Part shown: positions 46,417 through 57,370 of the stretch, one piece after another | Numbering within the stretch: position 1 is the first letter of the stretch | How the letters are laid out: each line of letters starts with the position of its first letter | NCBI GenBank assembly: GCA_018398585.1 | Contig: JAGTTD010000007.1 | Span: 34,996,911 to 35,060,910, forward strand | Origin: Simmondsia chinensis | Taxonomy: Eukaryota > Streptophyta > Magnoliopsida > Caryophyllales > Simmondsiaceae | Direction: 5' to 3' | DNA: 64,000 nt | Notes under the pieces: generated by a model | What the model saw: the letters and a program-made list of their open reading frames with translations, nothing else | Database searches by the model: none | What the model was told of the DNA's origin: nothing | Program-made: the position numbers and the translations under genes

Positions 46417-47668
46417 GAGTCGGTTCCAGAAATAATGCTGAAAAAGAAAAAAAATAATGCTGGAAAAAAAATAATTCCAAATCTACTGTTGAACCGCGTT
46501 TACAAAAGCGGTTATAGTAAACCGCGTTAATAAAACGCGCTTCAGATGAAATAAAACCGCGTTTTCGTTTTACCATAAGAAAAACCGCGTCTTAATAACT
46601 CGGTTTATCGTAATAAAAACCGTGTCTTATTAACGCGGTTTATCTAACAAAAAACGCGTCTTGATAACGCGGTTTATATACAAAAACCGTGTTATTAAGA
46701 CGCGGTTATCATAAAAAAAACCGCGTCATATGAACGCGGTTTAATATGGCAAACCGAATGAGTCGAGCCGAGCTCATTATCGAGCCCAATCGAGTTTAAA
46801 ATTAACGAGCCGAGCTTTATAAGTTATTATCGAGCCATTATCGAACTATTTTTGAACCAATACCAATTGTTATCGAGCTCATAACGAGCCCTTAACGAGC
46901 TCATATCGAGCCCCTTAACAAGCTCTTGTCGAGCCCTTATCAAACTGTTCGTGAACATTAGCGAGCCAACTACCCCCTGCTCAAACTCGACTCATTAAGC
47001 TTATCAAGCCTGCTTGAACTCGGCTCGTTAAGCTATCGAGCTCTCCTAATGAACACAAATGAGCCCTAATCGATTTTGAACACGAGTAGTTCATTGAACG
47101 CTCAGTTCGTTTACACCTCTACTCACCGCCGGTCATGTCGTCCGCCGCCGCCCTTCTTTTGCTTTATACGCCGGAAATCTTTAAGTATCATTGTCGTAGC
47201 TATTTGATCACTACTAAATTAATAGCCTTTTATTGATAACTTTTTCTGATTTCTTACCACCTCTACTTTTAATGTTGGAGCTTCATTGAGAGGAATATGG
47301 GATCATCACGAATTGCGGCATAATGGCGACTATAAGCGATGAAAACGGGGTTTATGTGTACTGCGGATAAACCGCGTTTATTAAAAGCGGTTTAGGGATA
47401 AAACCGCGTTATGGGAACGCGGTATAGATTAAAAACCGCGTTTATATAACGCGGTTTATTTTGGTATAAACCGCGTTTTGTAAATGCGGTTGACATGAAT
47501 ATAAAACGTGTGTTATAGACGCGGTTTTTATGCATTTTAAACGCATCACCTTGACGCGGTTTACTATAACCGTATTTTTTAAACGCGGTTCAACAGTAGA
47601 TTTGGAATTTTTTTTTTCAGTTTTTTTTTTATTTTTTTATTTTTCAGCATTATTTCTGGAACCGACTC
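46417..47668. mobile_element. Mutator-like element with AACCGCG palindrome arrays
   Basis: A 9-bp target duplication CCTTTTTTA (46408-46416 and 47669-47677) and perfect 24-bp terminal inverted repeats beginning GAGTCGGTTCCAGAAA define a 1252-bp element. The terminal repeats extend inward past CCAAATCTACTGTTGAACCG to more than 120 bp. Both subterminal regions (46490-46745 and 47365-47600) are arrays of short palindromes of the form AACCGCG-N6-10-CGCGGTT, spaced by about 10 AT-rich bases. The middle carries GAGCC/CGAGCC motifs (46755-47119). No transposase frame is present, so mobility would depend on an enzyme supplied elsewhere. Confidence 0.8.
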
Positions 47669-47743
47669 CCTTTTTTATGGGATTAAAAAAAATTTTCCCC
47701 CAACCCCTTTCCCTCCCTCCCTCCCTCCCCCTCCTTTGTCTCT

Positions 47744-47885
47744 CACCTCAGCCACCCGCCTCCGTTGCGGGCCACCACTTCCACCGCCACTGCAGCCCTT
47801 CCTTTTCTACTTTCTCTCTCACCTCAGCCACCCGCCTCCGTTGCGGGCCACCACTTCCACCGCCACTGCATCCCTTCCTTTTCTA
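47744..47885 (+). repeat. 76-bp direct tandem duplication
   Basis: Two almost identical units, CACCTCAGCCACCCGCCTCC through CCCTTCCTTTTCTA, differ at very few positions. They lie inside the split foldback and suggest a recent local duplication. Confidence 0.85.
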
Positions 47886-48308
47886 TCTCTTCCAATACCC
47901 CCAAATATCCCTTCGCTCCGTCGCCGTGGCGGTGGGTGCGAGGGTTGAAGGGATATGGGGGAGAGATGGGGTACTGGAAGACAGACAAAAGGAGGGACGG
48001 CGGCAGGGTGAAGGGCTATGGGGGAGAAAAGGGGTATTGGAAAAGAGGGCAGTGGCGGTGGCCGGCAGGTGACAAGGTGAGAGAGAGAGAAAGGAAGGGT
48101 TGGGGGAGGGTCAAGGGCTATAGAGATAGGGAGATTTTTTTTCTTTTTTTTTTTTTGTACCCATAAAAAAGGGGGTCAATCTTAGCCATCAATTCTAATG
48201 AACGGCCAAAATTAGCCCCTCTCACCTTCTCATAAGAATTGTACCATATATATAGGCATGATTCACATGAGAGAATAAGAGATGAGAGGAAAAAATATGG
48301 ACCAATAA

Positions 48309-48929
48309 TAACAACAACAAACCCAAAGCCTTAAGGGCTCTTGCATATGCAAGGTCTGGGGGGTATAATATATGCAGTCTCACCCCTTTGGGGTGCAACC
48401 CTGAAGGGAGGCTGTGCCCGAGGACCCCTGACCTGAAAAGCATAAAAGCATACAAACAACGGCACATAAAAGTATAAGGCATAAAGCAGTGATAAGCAAT
48501 AAAGTAATAGAGCGACAGAACAAGAAGCAACCAACCCACAGAAATAGCAAATATAATCAAACAGGCATACATATAAGCTGAAGGCGCTAGTACTATCCTA
48601 GTTGTGCTCCTTTATCCTAAATCGCTAAATCGGCTACACCTATACTAACCTTGCACTTAGCTTTATTTAGGGTCATCTCCTTGTTTCGATTGAGGTGCGT
48701 GAGGTCTTATCAAATTGTATTTATCTAACTTTTCTTTGGCATGCCTCTCCCTCTCCCTCTCCCTCTCCCTCTCCCTCTCCTCCTGTTTGTAATATAGAGT
48801 TGTTCACATTCCCTAACAAGGGCAGTGGTCGGTCTCCTCCTAGCATGCCCAAACTACCAAATGTTGCTTCCTCAACTTATCCTCAATTGGAGCCACACCC
48901 AATTTGCTTCTTATAATGTCATTTCTAAT
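48309..48929 (-). mobile_element. 5'-truncated RTE LINE (3' end)
   Basis: The right part (plus strand CAGTGGTCGGTCTCCTCCTA, 48822-48841) is the reverse complement of RTE C-terminal coding sequence, as in the larger copy at 57371-59496. The left part is the 3' untranslated region and the shared tail, ending AACAACAACAAACCC. A (CCCTCT)n expansion lies at 48748-48780. The 5' edge is near 48929, just before a 22-bp G run (48937-48958). Confidence 0.75.
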
Positions 48930-48936
48930 TTATATA

Positions 48937-48958
48937 GGGGGGGGGGGGGGGGGGGGGG
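48937..48958. repeat. Poly-G tract (22 bp)
   Basis: An uninterrupted G run at the 5' edge of the RTE fragment. Length may be unstable or artefactual. Confidence 0.8.
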
Positions 48959-48959
48959 T

Positions 48960-49400
48960 TGTTTGAGCCCTCACAAGCTGGCTCATTATGAAGCTAAAGG
49001 CTCGAATTATTTTGAAGCTCGACCTAAAGAAGTTGGCCCATTCATCTGAATGAGTCAAATCAAAATCTAGTAAAGCTCAAGCGTGGTAGCTCATGAGCCA
49101 AAATGAACCAAAATAAGCCAACTTCGCCTCAAATTATGAGTCTAAATAAGACAATTTCAATCTCAATCGTAAGCCTAAAACTATCAAATCGCTGACTTTA
49201 AGACCATATAAGCCAAATTCAACTGCAAAAAAGCCTAGATTAAGCCTAAATAAGCTTAAGCAAGTTGAGTTTAACTACAAGTTCGGCAGAGTTTAACTCA
49301 AAGTTCAGTAAACTGAGTTCGAACTTAAGTAACCGGAGTAAAGCCAAGCTCGAGCTCAAAAACTTCAAACTCGGAAAGTTTCAAACCAAGCATGAGTCAA
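48960..49400. repeat. Degenerate GAGCC/AAGCTC motif array
   Basis: Many short AAGCTC, GAGCC and GAGTC motifs in AT-rich context (for example AAGCTCAAGCGTGGTAGCTC) resemble the element at 16865-17328 but without recognisable ends. Confidence 0.4.
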
Positions 49401-49701
49401 ACAAAAACCCCAATTGATAACTAAAACAGATAAAGAGATATATACGGATCAGAGGAAGATCACAAACAGGGAGGCAAAACCACAGGTCATCACACTTTTT
49501 TGACCTCAGCCACCGGCTGTGAAATTTTATCCCCTTTCACCTTTTTCTTCACAAAGTTGCGGCTGCAAGTGGATCAACAGGAACACTACTTGGATCACAT
49601 TCTGTGTTATCAGTTTGTAGTTTTTGGTTTTTTATAAAATTAAAAACTAAGTTTTGAAAAATACTTTTTTCTGATTTTTGATTTATGTTTGTTTTCAATT
49701 C

Positions 49702-49941
49702 TTTCCAACAATAACAACAAACCCAATGCCATAAGGACACCCGCCAAGGCAAGGTCAGGGGAGGGGGAAAGTGAGATGTACACAGCCTTACCCCTTCAAA
49801 GTGTTATCCTTAAGGACGGCTGTCCAAAGACCCCCAACCCTAAAAAGCAAGAACGAAACAATAAAGCATGCAATAAACAAGTAACAATAAGGCGGCAACA
49901 GTAGCAAACAAGTAAGCCTAGGGGCACTATAAGCTAGCTTC
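49702..49941 (-). mobile_element. 240-bp RTE LINE 3' end
   Basis: The probable target duplication GTTTTCAATT (about 49691-49700 and 49942-49951) brackets only the RTE 3' untranslated region and shared tail (plus strand: AACAACAAACCCAATGCC at the left, AAAGACCCCCAACCCTAAAA inside). Confidence 0.7.
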
Positions 49942-50285
49942 GTTTTCAATTTGAGTGAAAAAAAAAACTAGAAACAAGAAAGTTTTCAGAACCTAATTTT
50001 TAGTTCACAAAAGAAAAAACAAAAAACAAAAAACAAAAAACCATAACAAACAAGCCCTAAGCAATTGAAACGGAACATATTTAGCATAAAGATCAAACAA
50101 TTAAAAGTGAGTTGTAGAAACAGGAAGCAATTCTACTAAAACACTTACCAACACCAACATCTCATGGAAATGCAAAAGATTGACCATGAAACTCAAATTG
50201 GAAAACTAATTTTTAGGACTAAAAATTACAAACTGAAAATAATTCTTTGGTTTTTAAAATGCGAAAATTGCAAACGACTAAGCTT

Positions 50286-51190
50286 TTACTGGCCCTTGCG
50301 CTTCTTGATGTTCGAAAAAGAATAAGCTTTTACTGAATAACCTTTCCAGTAGAATAACCAAGTGTAATCCCATATGGCCACAGTACAAGATTTGAAATCT
50401 ATAAAGTTTTTATCAGCACAGAAAGCAGTAGTATCCAAATCAAACACTTCTACCTCCATTCTCATCAACCCTAGTTCACCACCTTTTACCTCTCGAGCCG
50501 AAAACAGACGGAATCTGTGCTAGAGAGAGGAAAAAGTTATATTTGGTCACATTTAACTAGCAAATAGCTAATACTATCAGCATGGATAACTATGCATAGA
50601 ACAAAATACAAACCCAGAATGAAGTTGAGACCTAGGTGTAAAGGGCATGTTTGGCGTTGTTTTTCGTTTACAGCTTTTTGGCTTTTTAGAAACTGAAAGT
50701 TATATATTTTCCTCTGCTGGTGGCTGAGCTTGTTCGAACAATCTCGAGAACCTCCAATGGCGTACGTTGAGAATGGTCACATGCCATTTGCTGCGGACCA
50801 ATTTCTCAGGTTGGGGGTCCTCGGAAACAGCCTCTCTTCAGGGTAGCCCCTGAAGGGGGAAGGCAGCGTACATCTACCCCCAGACCTGCTTATGCGGGAG
50901 CCCTTGGAGGCACTGGGTTTGTTGTTGTTGTTGTTAGAAACTGAAAGTTATATGTTGGAAATAACTTTTTTCAAGTTCAAAAGTGAGAACTGAGAATAGA
51001 AAATTAGAAAAGAAAAATCTATTTTCAAAATCTGGTTTTTAACTTCTTAAAGACTAAAAACTATAAATAGAAAACGATTCCAAATACACAAGAAACAGGC
51101 AAAGAAACTATGTGAGGCAACAATAAGATACTAATTCACCGACATGCGATTCGATAAAGTAAAAACCTGATTGGACCCCAAAGAGCTCAT
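50286..51190 (-). CDS. Tentative two-exon gene, 85-residue protein of unknown function
   Basis: Exon 1 (51190-51167) starts with ATG and encodes MSSLGSNQ; the donor is CAG|GTTTTT. Exon 2 (50519-50286) follows a pyrimidine-rich acceptor CTCTCTCTAG and runs open for 77 codons to TAA. Both junctions are phase 0. Exon 2 begins HRFRLFSAREVKGGELGLMR and has a distinctive aromatic segment, AIWDYTWLFYWKGYSVKAY, then a basic end KKRKGQ. No signal peptide or catalytic motif is seen, and I do not recognise the family. The intron holds the chimeric SINE at 50706-50933. Non-repeat composition and the protein-like exon 2 support a gene. Exon 1 could be wrong, and further upstream exons are possible. Confidence 0.4.
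50706..50933 (+). mobile_element. SINE-like element with a non-5S head and the shared tail
   Basis: A perfect 20-bp target duplication TTAGAAACTGAAAGTTATAT (50686-50705 and 50934-50953) encloses 228 bp. The last 126 bp (from 50808, GGTTGGGGGTCCTCGGAAAC, to a (GTT)n end) are the common SINE/RTE tail. The first 102 bp (CCTCTGCTGGTGGCTGAGCT ... TTTGCTGCGGACC) do not match 5S rRNA or any other stretch noticed here. TGGCTGAGCTTG and GTTCGAAC loosely recall A- and B-box motifs but are only a few bases apart. It is either another SINE family using the same LINE tail or a template-switch chimera. Confidence 0.82.
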
Positions 51191-51194
51191 CTGC

Positions 51195-54098
51195 TTTTCT
51201 TTTTCTTTTATTTTTCTGGTTCTGGGCAACGAACAAATGAATCAAAAGAAAGCAGAAAATCAAATTTATCAAACAAAAAACAAAAAAAAGAAGAAAAAGA
51301 GAAAAAGGAGGGCTCATTGCAAACTTTGATGTCATAAAATATGACAGATTATGACTTGTGGAGCTCTAATCACCATCAATCTGTTACCTAGGTAGAAAAA
51401 GATGGCATGTTTTATTGCCTTTACTATAGATCCAGACAATTTCGTGGTTGAAGAAGATATTGAAAAATGTTATCTCTATCAAATAATTGAGGCCTCACCC
51501 AATGGAATTTCATATTAGCAACCCCACCCCCAACAATCATTCTTCCGTATCGCCTTCCAGCTGGATATCCCCCATGAAAGTACATCAAATTTCCAGCTGG
51601 AGATGCCCGAAATCGATGAATTATTGGATGATTTTTTGGGGTAAAAGGGAATCTATCTATAGATGATAAAAATGTGCTAAGTCCTATAATTTGATGAATC
51701 CTATAGGATTCCACCAAAATGACTCTTTAACACACAGTCAGGGTCAGTTTATAATAATCAATCATATCAATGATTTTCGGTCTACATTATGCCTGAGTTC
51801 TGCTTCGAGATATTCCCACTAGCAAAAAGCATATAAATTCCTTCAATAACAAATTTTGAACCCCTTAAAACACCATATAATAAAATTTAGTCAGAAGAAC
51901 ATAAACAAGCCTCTCTAAGAAAAGTTTATTAAGTATAAATACAGCGCAGTGATGTCAATGTAAGAAAGCTACATGTAAGCATCATCACAGAGGCTGAAAA
52001 TGAAAGGTAGGATCACAAAGACCAACATGAAGCTCATATGCAGAATCATGCGTCATCAAAAACCATACTGGGGGAGTGAACCACGATGAGCCACGCCAAT
52101 ACGATAATCACTTCAGCAACTTTTTTCATATATAATAAGCTAATTTTTTTCTTGTCCTTCTGAATCACAACTTTCCTGCCCAAAGACCAGCTGTCCAGCA
52201 TATAGTAGGTCCTCATTTTGCATTAGCTTCACATTATTGTTATCAAGAGGTACCATCAAGACAATGACAAAGATTTTTTCCATAGAGAACCCAGAAAAAG
52301 CTTCCAATCAAACTGCACTACAGTGTACAAAGTTAACTTGACAGGAAACATTCTTTTGATTTGCATTAATTCTCATCAAAATCAGAAAACTAAGTTCACT
52401 AGGCAGTCAAACTCAACAAATGCTAAGATGGTTTTGGATCGGGACCAATGGACTAGAAACTAAGCCTCCTTATCAAGTCCTATGTCTCAGAAACAGAATA
52501 AGATGACAAGAAAACGTCACAGTTCTGGTTTGGAATGAAAAAGAAAGAAGAGGGAAAATGAAGATGTGTTATCCAGTAGAAAATTTGATATTAGTGACTG
52601 AAAATGCACTCAGAAGTTTAAAACAAGCACTACATATAATAATAACAACCAATTCCATCAGGGAAGTACCACATTAGAGACAAAAGGGTTTGGAAACTGC
52701 AGGGGTCATGAGACTCGACAAACTCGACAAGGATCATTAACGAATGACTAGCGATCTCAAAGAACTTGGTCAAATGTCATAGAATTGATAAGCCGCCCTT
52801 CACCAGTTAGAATGATGAGAAATTTTACATAAACTGCAAGTTGTTCAGATAAATGAAGAATTATGCAACATAGTAGTTCAATAACTCGCATTACTTGGCA
52901 GACAAGTCATTGGTTTGACCAGACAGTCACTGCTCTCATCTGCAGTGTATGACACAAAATGTATACCCATCTGGTTAGGAGAATAGGGCTCCATTTGGGC
53001 TTCAAAAAGTTGGAAGGATGGAATCTATTGGAGGAAAAAAAACACAAAAAAGCAATAAGATAACTTCCCTTCTCATTTTCGGATGACAAAGTCAAAATGC
53101 GGGAACAAAAGTAGAATTCCAACATAAGTCATGTTATCTAGGCAGATTATGTTCCCAAGCCTTATATAGAAGCTTAAGTCCTAGTTGATCCCTTCAGAAA
53201 GGAACATATTACGTGGTTAAAACTAATTGCTCATACGTAAATCCTGTTCTAACCCATATTTCAGCACATTCCTTATAACGGACTAAACCCCTTGATGAAT
53301 CAATTAAAAAAGACTAGGATAAACATGGCGCATAGTGCAAGTTACTTGTCTCAAACCCTTGGAAATCCTCTTTCAGCAATTGGGCCCTTTCACACCATGG
53401 CAAGGGAAACTCGAAAATTGCAGTGAAGGCAACTAAAAGGAAGATGTTCAACAAGCCAAGAACCTGTTGAGGCCACAAGTCAGTCAACTATTTTCAAATA
53501 TAGGCGTAGATTGTAGAGTACAACGGCGTCGCTTTCGCCAACATGGATGTCGCTTCATGAATGGATGATGGTGGATTTTGGGCCAATTTTGATGTATATA
53601 TTTTAATATCCAAAATGTGGAGAGCCAAGTCCTTTGACAATAAAATCCACAACATAAACTGATTCTTGCTTATAGAAATTTCCTTTTGAGCCCTACTGGA
53701 AGATCTGTAACATGCATTAAGCAAACATTTGTCTCAGACAATTCTGCTTATGGGTGTATGAGTGCAAAGATCTACACATTTTTAATCTCCGTTCACAAGG
53801 ATTCACTAGTGTATACCAATTCTATTCAGAAAATTTTCTGCTCCGCTATCATATGTCACCTTCAACTTTCATCAACTGTTCCCCATAGATTTGGGTTTTC
53901 CCCAATAAATATTTAGTTAAAAAGGCATTCTCTCTTCCCTGTCACACCCCCAGAAAATCCTGATGATATAAAATTTACCTAATTATAGAATTCTTTCACT
54001 CCTTCACAATCCTTCCTTTCAAACCCACTATTATTTCCTCCCAAGTTTACAAGTAAATCATGTTAACAGCCTGACATTCAAGTATAGTCTTAGGCTCA
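51195..54098. other. Unassigned low-repeat stretch
   Basis: Less repetitive than the surroundings. A minus-strand open stretch at 53335-53466 (VLGLLNIFLLVAFTAIFEFP) looks exon-like and hydrophobic but lacks a supported gene model. Nothing else was recognised. Confidence 0.4.
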
Positions 54099-55009
54099 TG
54101 TGTAGAGATTGGTTTTAATGGGGGGCATTGTCTATAATGTAGTGGATTGGGCTAATCCGATTAAGGCCCATGGTGCACTAAGTTTTAGTGCGTAGCTATG
54201 TATATATATATTAGGGTTGTGTGAGTTTGTGCACTAGAGAAAATTTTTCCCGTATTGTTCTCCAAATGGTGAAATTGTTGTGCTTCCTTCCGTTGTAGGC
54301 TTCAATCGAACCAAGTTTGGAGTTTTGATTTTTCTCCCTAATCCTCTTTGCTTGTGCGTGCCATTTTGATTCAAGGTTTCAGTGTATGTGGGTGGTCTCA
54401 ACAACTATTATCAGAGGCCTATGTAGAATTCAAATCAAAGACCCAGCACAGCCAGTGGGATAAGAGAATTGGGCTGTGCATGATGATGAACGGCAAAGCA
54501 TGAGACTAGATCGGTGTACATGGTGGGAGATCTAGCGGTTCTGATGACATCGAAGGTGTCCGAAGTAGGGGCTGCTTCAAAAGCAAGTGGTAGTTCCTGG
54601 TAGTCGCGTGTGGCAATGGGCGTGCCTAGTGAAAGTGAATGATGGTGGTGGGTCGTGGAACGACCAAGAAACTCTAAGACGAAAGTCAGTGGTGGCTTTC
54701 AAATCCACGCAAGAAATCGGCGATGAGATTTCATCAGCAGTATTAAATCTCAGTGGTGGTGTTCCAGTAGCCTTACGCAGCGATGGTAGTGTTTGGCGAT
54801 GATGGCCAAGGGAGAAGAAGAGCTGTGGCCTAAGCGAAGCTAGCATTTGTGCGAGGCTTCGGGGAAATTCTATTAGGATAGAAGTGTTCATCAATGGTAA
54901 CTGACAAGGTAAAAGTTTCTTGTATATTGAAATTTAATGGTAATGATTTTGCATATTGATGGATATAGATTGAGGATTATCTGTATGCGAAAAGCTGCAG
55001 TTGCCTTTA

Positions 55010-55470
55010 CTAAGGAAGAAGCAGGAGGATATATGAAGGACGAGGTGTGGAATCTATTGCACCGACAAGTTTTCTAGAGTTATTCAACTTACTCAATCCT
55101 AGACCATGGCACATAATAATGTTGTGTAAGAAGACAACAAGTCTCATGGCAGCCCTATCGAGCATGTATTCAAAAATCATTGGCGAACAAAAAGGTACAT
55201 CTTGAAAAGGTTGTTAAACTTGAAAATGCGGAAGGTAATTTTGTTTCCCAGCACTTAAATATTTTTAATACAATTTCAAATCAATTGATGTCGGTAGAGA
55301 TAAAATTTGGAGATGAAATCTAAGCACTAGTATTGTTACTAGTGTCTTTGTCCAATAGATGAGAAGGAATGAGAATCGCGATTAGTAACCCTTTAGGGAA
55401 AAGAAGAACTAAAATTTGATGACATACATGAGTTAATTTTTGTCGAGCAAGTGTGCTAACATGATTTCGA
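55010..55470 (+). pseudogene. Copia gag remnant
   Basis: In shifting frames the translation gives SLMAALSSMYSK, KVHLEKVVKLENAEGNFVSQ, HLNIFNTISNQLMSVEIKFG and DE, in the order of the plant Copia gag (UBN2-type) core. Stops and frameshifts abound. It lies inside the Copia element between the PBS and the RTE insertion. Confidence 0.65.
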
Positions 55471-55741
55471 CAATAGACCATGTAAAATGTGTAAACTTGG
55501 GGTATGGGTTTTGAAAAATCATGTAAGGGCAAAAGGAGCAATAGAACAAGCCAAAAAGGGCTATGTTGGCATCAACACATATGAACGGGGATTATAAAGA
55601 CTTGAAAATGTCTGGCCCTCACTCGGCAAAGTTGTGACTGAGGCTAGAATTAGGATTGGATTTTAGTTACAAGAGCCTCGTTTCACGCTACATCATATAG
55701 GTAATGTGATATAGTATTATGTGAACATGGATTATCATAGA

Positions 55742-56080
55742 ATACAACAATAACAACAGTCTCAGTTCCTCAAGGGCATGCACACAGCCTTCCTTCTTCA
55801 GGGTAAGGGAGGCTGTGTCCGAAGACCTCCAACCTGAGAGACCTGGCAGCATGGAAACATGAGAGCAACAAAGCACAAGAGCAAAACATGGCACAAGACA
55901 AGCATCACGAAGCAAAACTCAATGGAAGGCAATTGCAGGCAAATAATAGACAAGTAGACAAATAAGTAAATAAGTGCACCAAAGATGGAGACATATACGC
56001 CTAGAAACACTAGTGTAGCACTAATAAGCTCCTCTATTCTAAGCCGCTAACTCGGCTACCCCTATGCTAGCCCATGTACT
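55742..56080 (-). mobile_element. RTE LINE 3' fragment inside the Copia element
   Basis: Plus strand: CAACAATAACAACAG edge, a shortened tail (CACACAGCCTTCCTTCTTCA, GGCTGTGTCCGAAGACCTCC) and RTE 3' untranslated sequence ending near CTATGCTAGCCCATG. The central part of the tail is deleted. Target duplication not resolved. Confidence 0.65.
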
Positions 56081-57370
56081 TGGCGAATGGACAATCATTA
56101 AAAGTTGTCAATGTGGGTGATGCTGGTATCTTATTACCAAATGGGTTGATACTTAATGGAATGTCAGATTTGTGCCCAAGTTCAAAAAAAAATTGATATC
56201 AGTGGGGCAACTTTATAACAGTGGTTATTATGTCAAGTTGGGAAGTGGAAAATCTAGAAAGGAAAGTTAGGGATAGCTCGTGGTATAAAGTTAGGCACAC
56301 CGGTTTTAACATCAAAGGCAATTGATGGCATCTCTGTCATAGGATTTGCTTTGAACATTCAAAGTATGTCCACTGGAAGTCACTTGCCAAGTTTACATAT
56401 CAATCAAGAAACTAATAGGTGCATTAATTTGATAGAAAGGCCTTTCTAATGTAGGATTAAGTACACTTAGTGCATCCTTGAAAAGAAAAGGCTTGTATAA
56501 TGAGCATGCTAGCAAGTGGGAGCTAGCAGTAGGAGCCGGAATGAATTCCATGCACGAGAAGACTGGTGGAAGCATGAATCTGGCTGATATAAGGAAGAAG
56601 ACTGGACCGCTTGACAAAATGAAGTTGGGTGGCGCTTCACTAATAAGGGGTGCATGAGCATTGCGTCGGGGGGGGCGGGTGGGGTTGGTACTACTATGGA
56701 TGAAAATGTACATGATTCAACCAGTATCCAACTAGGAGTACCAAGCTTATGTGTAGAGCTTGGTTTTAATAGGCCTTGAATATAATATAGAGAATTCTGT
56801 CAATCCAATTTAGGCTCATGACATACTAGGTTTATTGTGCGAGTCTATATATACACAAAAGGTTGTGTGAGTTGCTGTGCATCACAAAATATTTCTACAG
56901 CACTATCCTCAAAATAGTGAAATCATTACGCTCTCCTCCATGGAAATTGACGTTGGCTCAAAAATGTAACTCTCGCATTTTGATTTTTTCTCCCCATTCC
57001 CCTTTGTTTGTACTTGCTATTCCAATTCAGGATTGTAGCGTGTGCGTGGTCCTACCATATGAAACTAGCCCCATTCTTATTTCTTGTTTAACATCTTAGC
57101 CTTAGACTAATACCTGTTGCCTCTTCCATCTAATATGTATCTTCTTATCAAAACATTTTCGTCACTGTTCGAATTGTGTTTCCGTCAAGTTTAATATGTG
57201 TAGGAAACATGAATCTGACTTGGAAACGCAGAATCGCATTTATAAACAGAAAACATTAGCATTTAAGAGTTTCCTACAACTATGGTTAATAACAAGACCA
57301 TTTGTATATATTTAGGACCAATATGTTGTCACATAAGGCACTATCATAACAGAGAGAGAATGAGATCTAC

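Larger units (their letters stand above)
46351..48245. mobile_element. GC-rich foldback element, family X, copy 2 (split by a MULE)
   Basis: The left arm (46351-46416; GTGAGAGGGATATATCTTGG) and right arm (48165-48245; ending CATAAGAATTGTACC) are inverted copies matching copy 1. They are separated by GC-rich DNA (47678-48165) and by the inserted MULE at 46417-47668. The interior holds a 76-bp direct duplication (47744-47819 and 47820-47885; TTGCGGGCCACCACTTCCAC). Long frames in this block (for example 47530-48166) cross element borders and are not genes. Confidence 0.6.
54099..57057 (+). mobile_element. Degenerate Copia retrotransposon with both LTRs, pol lost
   Basis: The LTRs are 54099-54403 and 56750-57057. 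Both start TGTGTAGAG(A/C)TTGGTTTTAA and share a TATA region (TATGTATATATAT or TCTATATATACAC), then GGTTGTGTGAGTT and TTTGATTTTT(C)TC. A PBS-like TTATCAGAGGCC follows the 5' LTR. A gag remnant with stops lies at about 55010-55470. Pol is not seen; the internal region is only about 2.3 kb and hosts an RTE 3' fragment at 55742-56080. The LTRs are clearly diverged, so the insertion is old. Confidence 0.7.

Noticed and set aside
46490..46745. CRISPR-like array of short repeats
   Set aside because: The units are palindromes with degenerate short spacers inside a transposon terminus, mirrored at the other end, in a plant genome. There are no cas genes.
45129..48166. Several open frames of 60-180 codons, rich in proline, arginine and glycine
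   Set aside because: They overlap each other on both strands, follow GC-rich inverted repeats and microsatellites, and cross transposon borders. No domain is visible.
53335..53466. Hydrophobic exon-like stretch VLGLLNIFLLVAFTAIFEFP on the minus strand
   Set aside because: An acceptor-like CAACAG precedes it, but there is no clear donor, partner exon or recognisable family. Kept only as a note.
54577..54894. 105-codon open frame on the minus strand
   Set aside because: It lies antisense inside the degenerate Copia element and has no recognisable domain.
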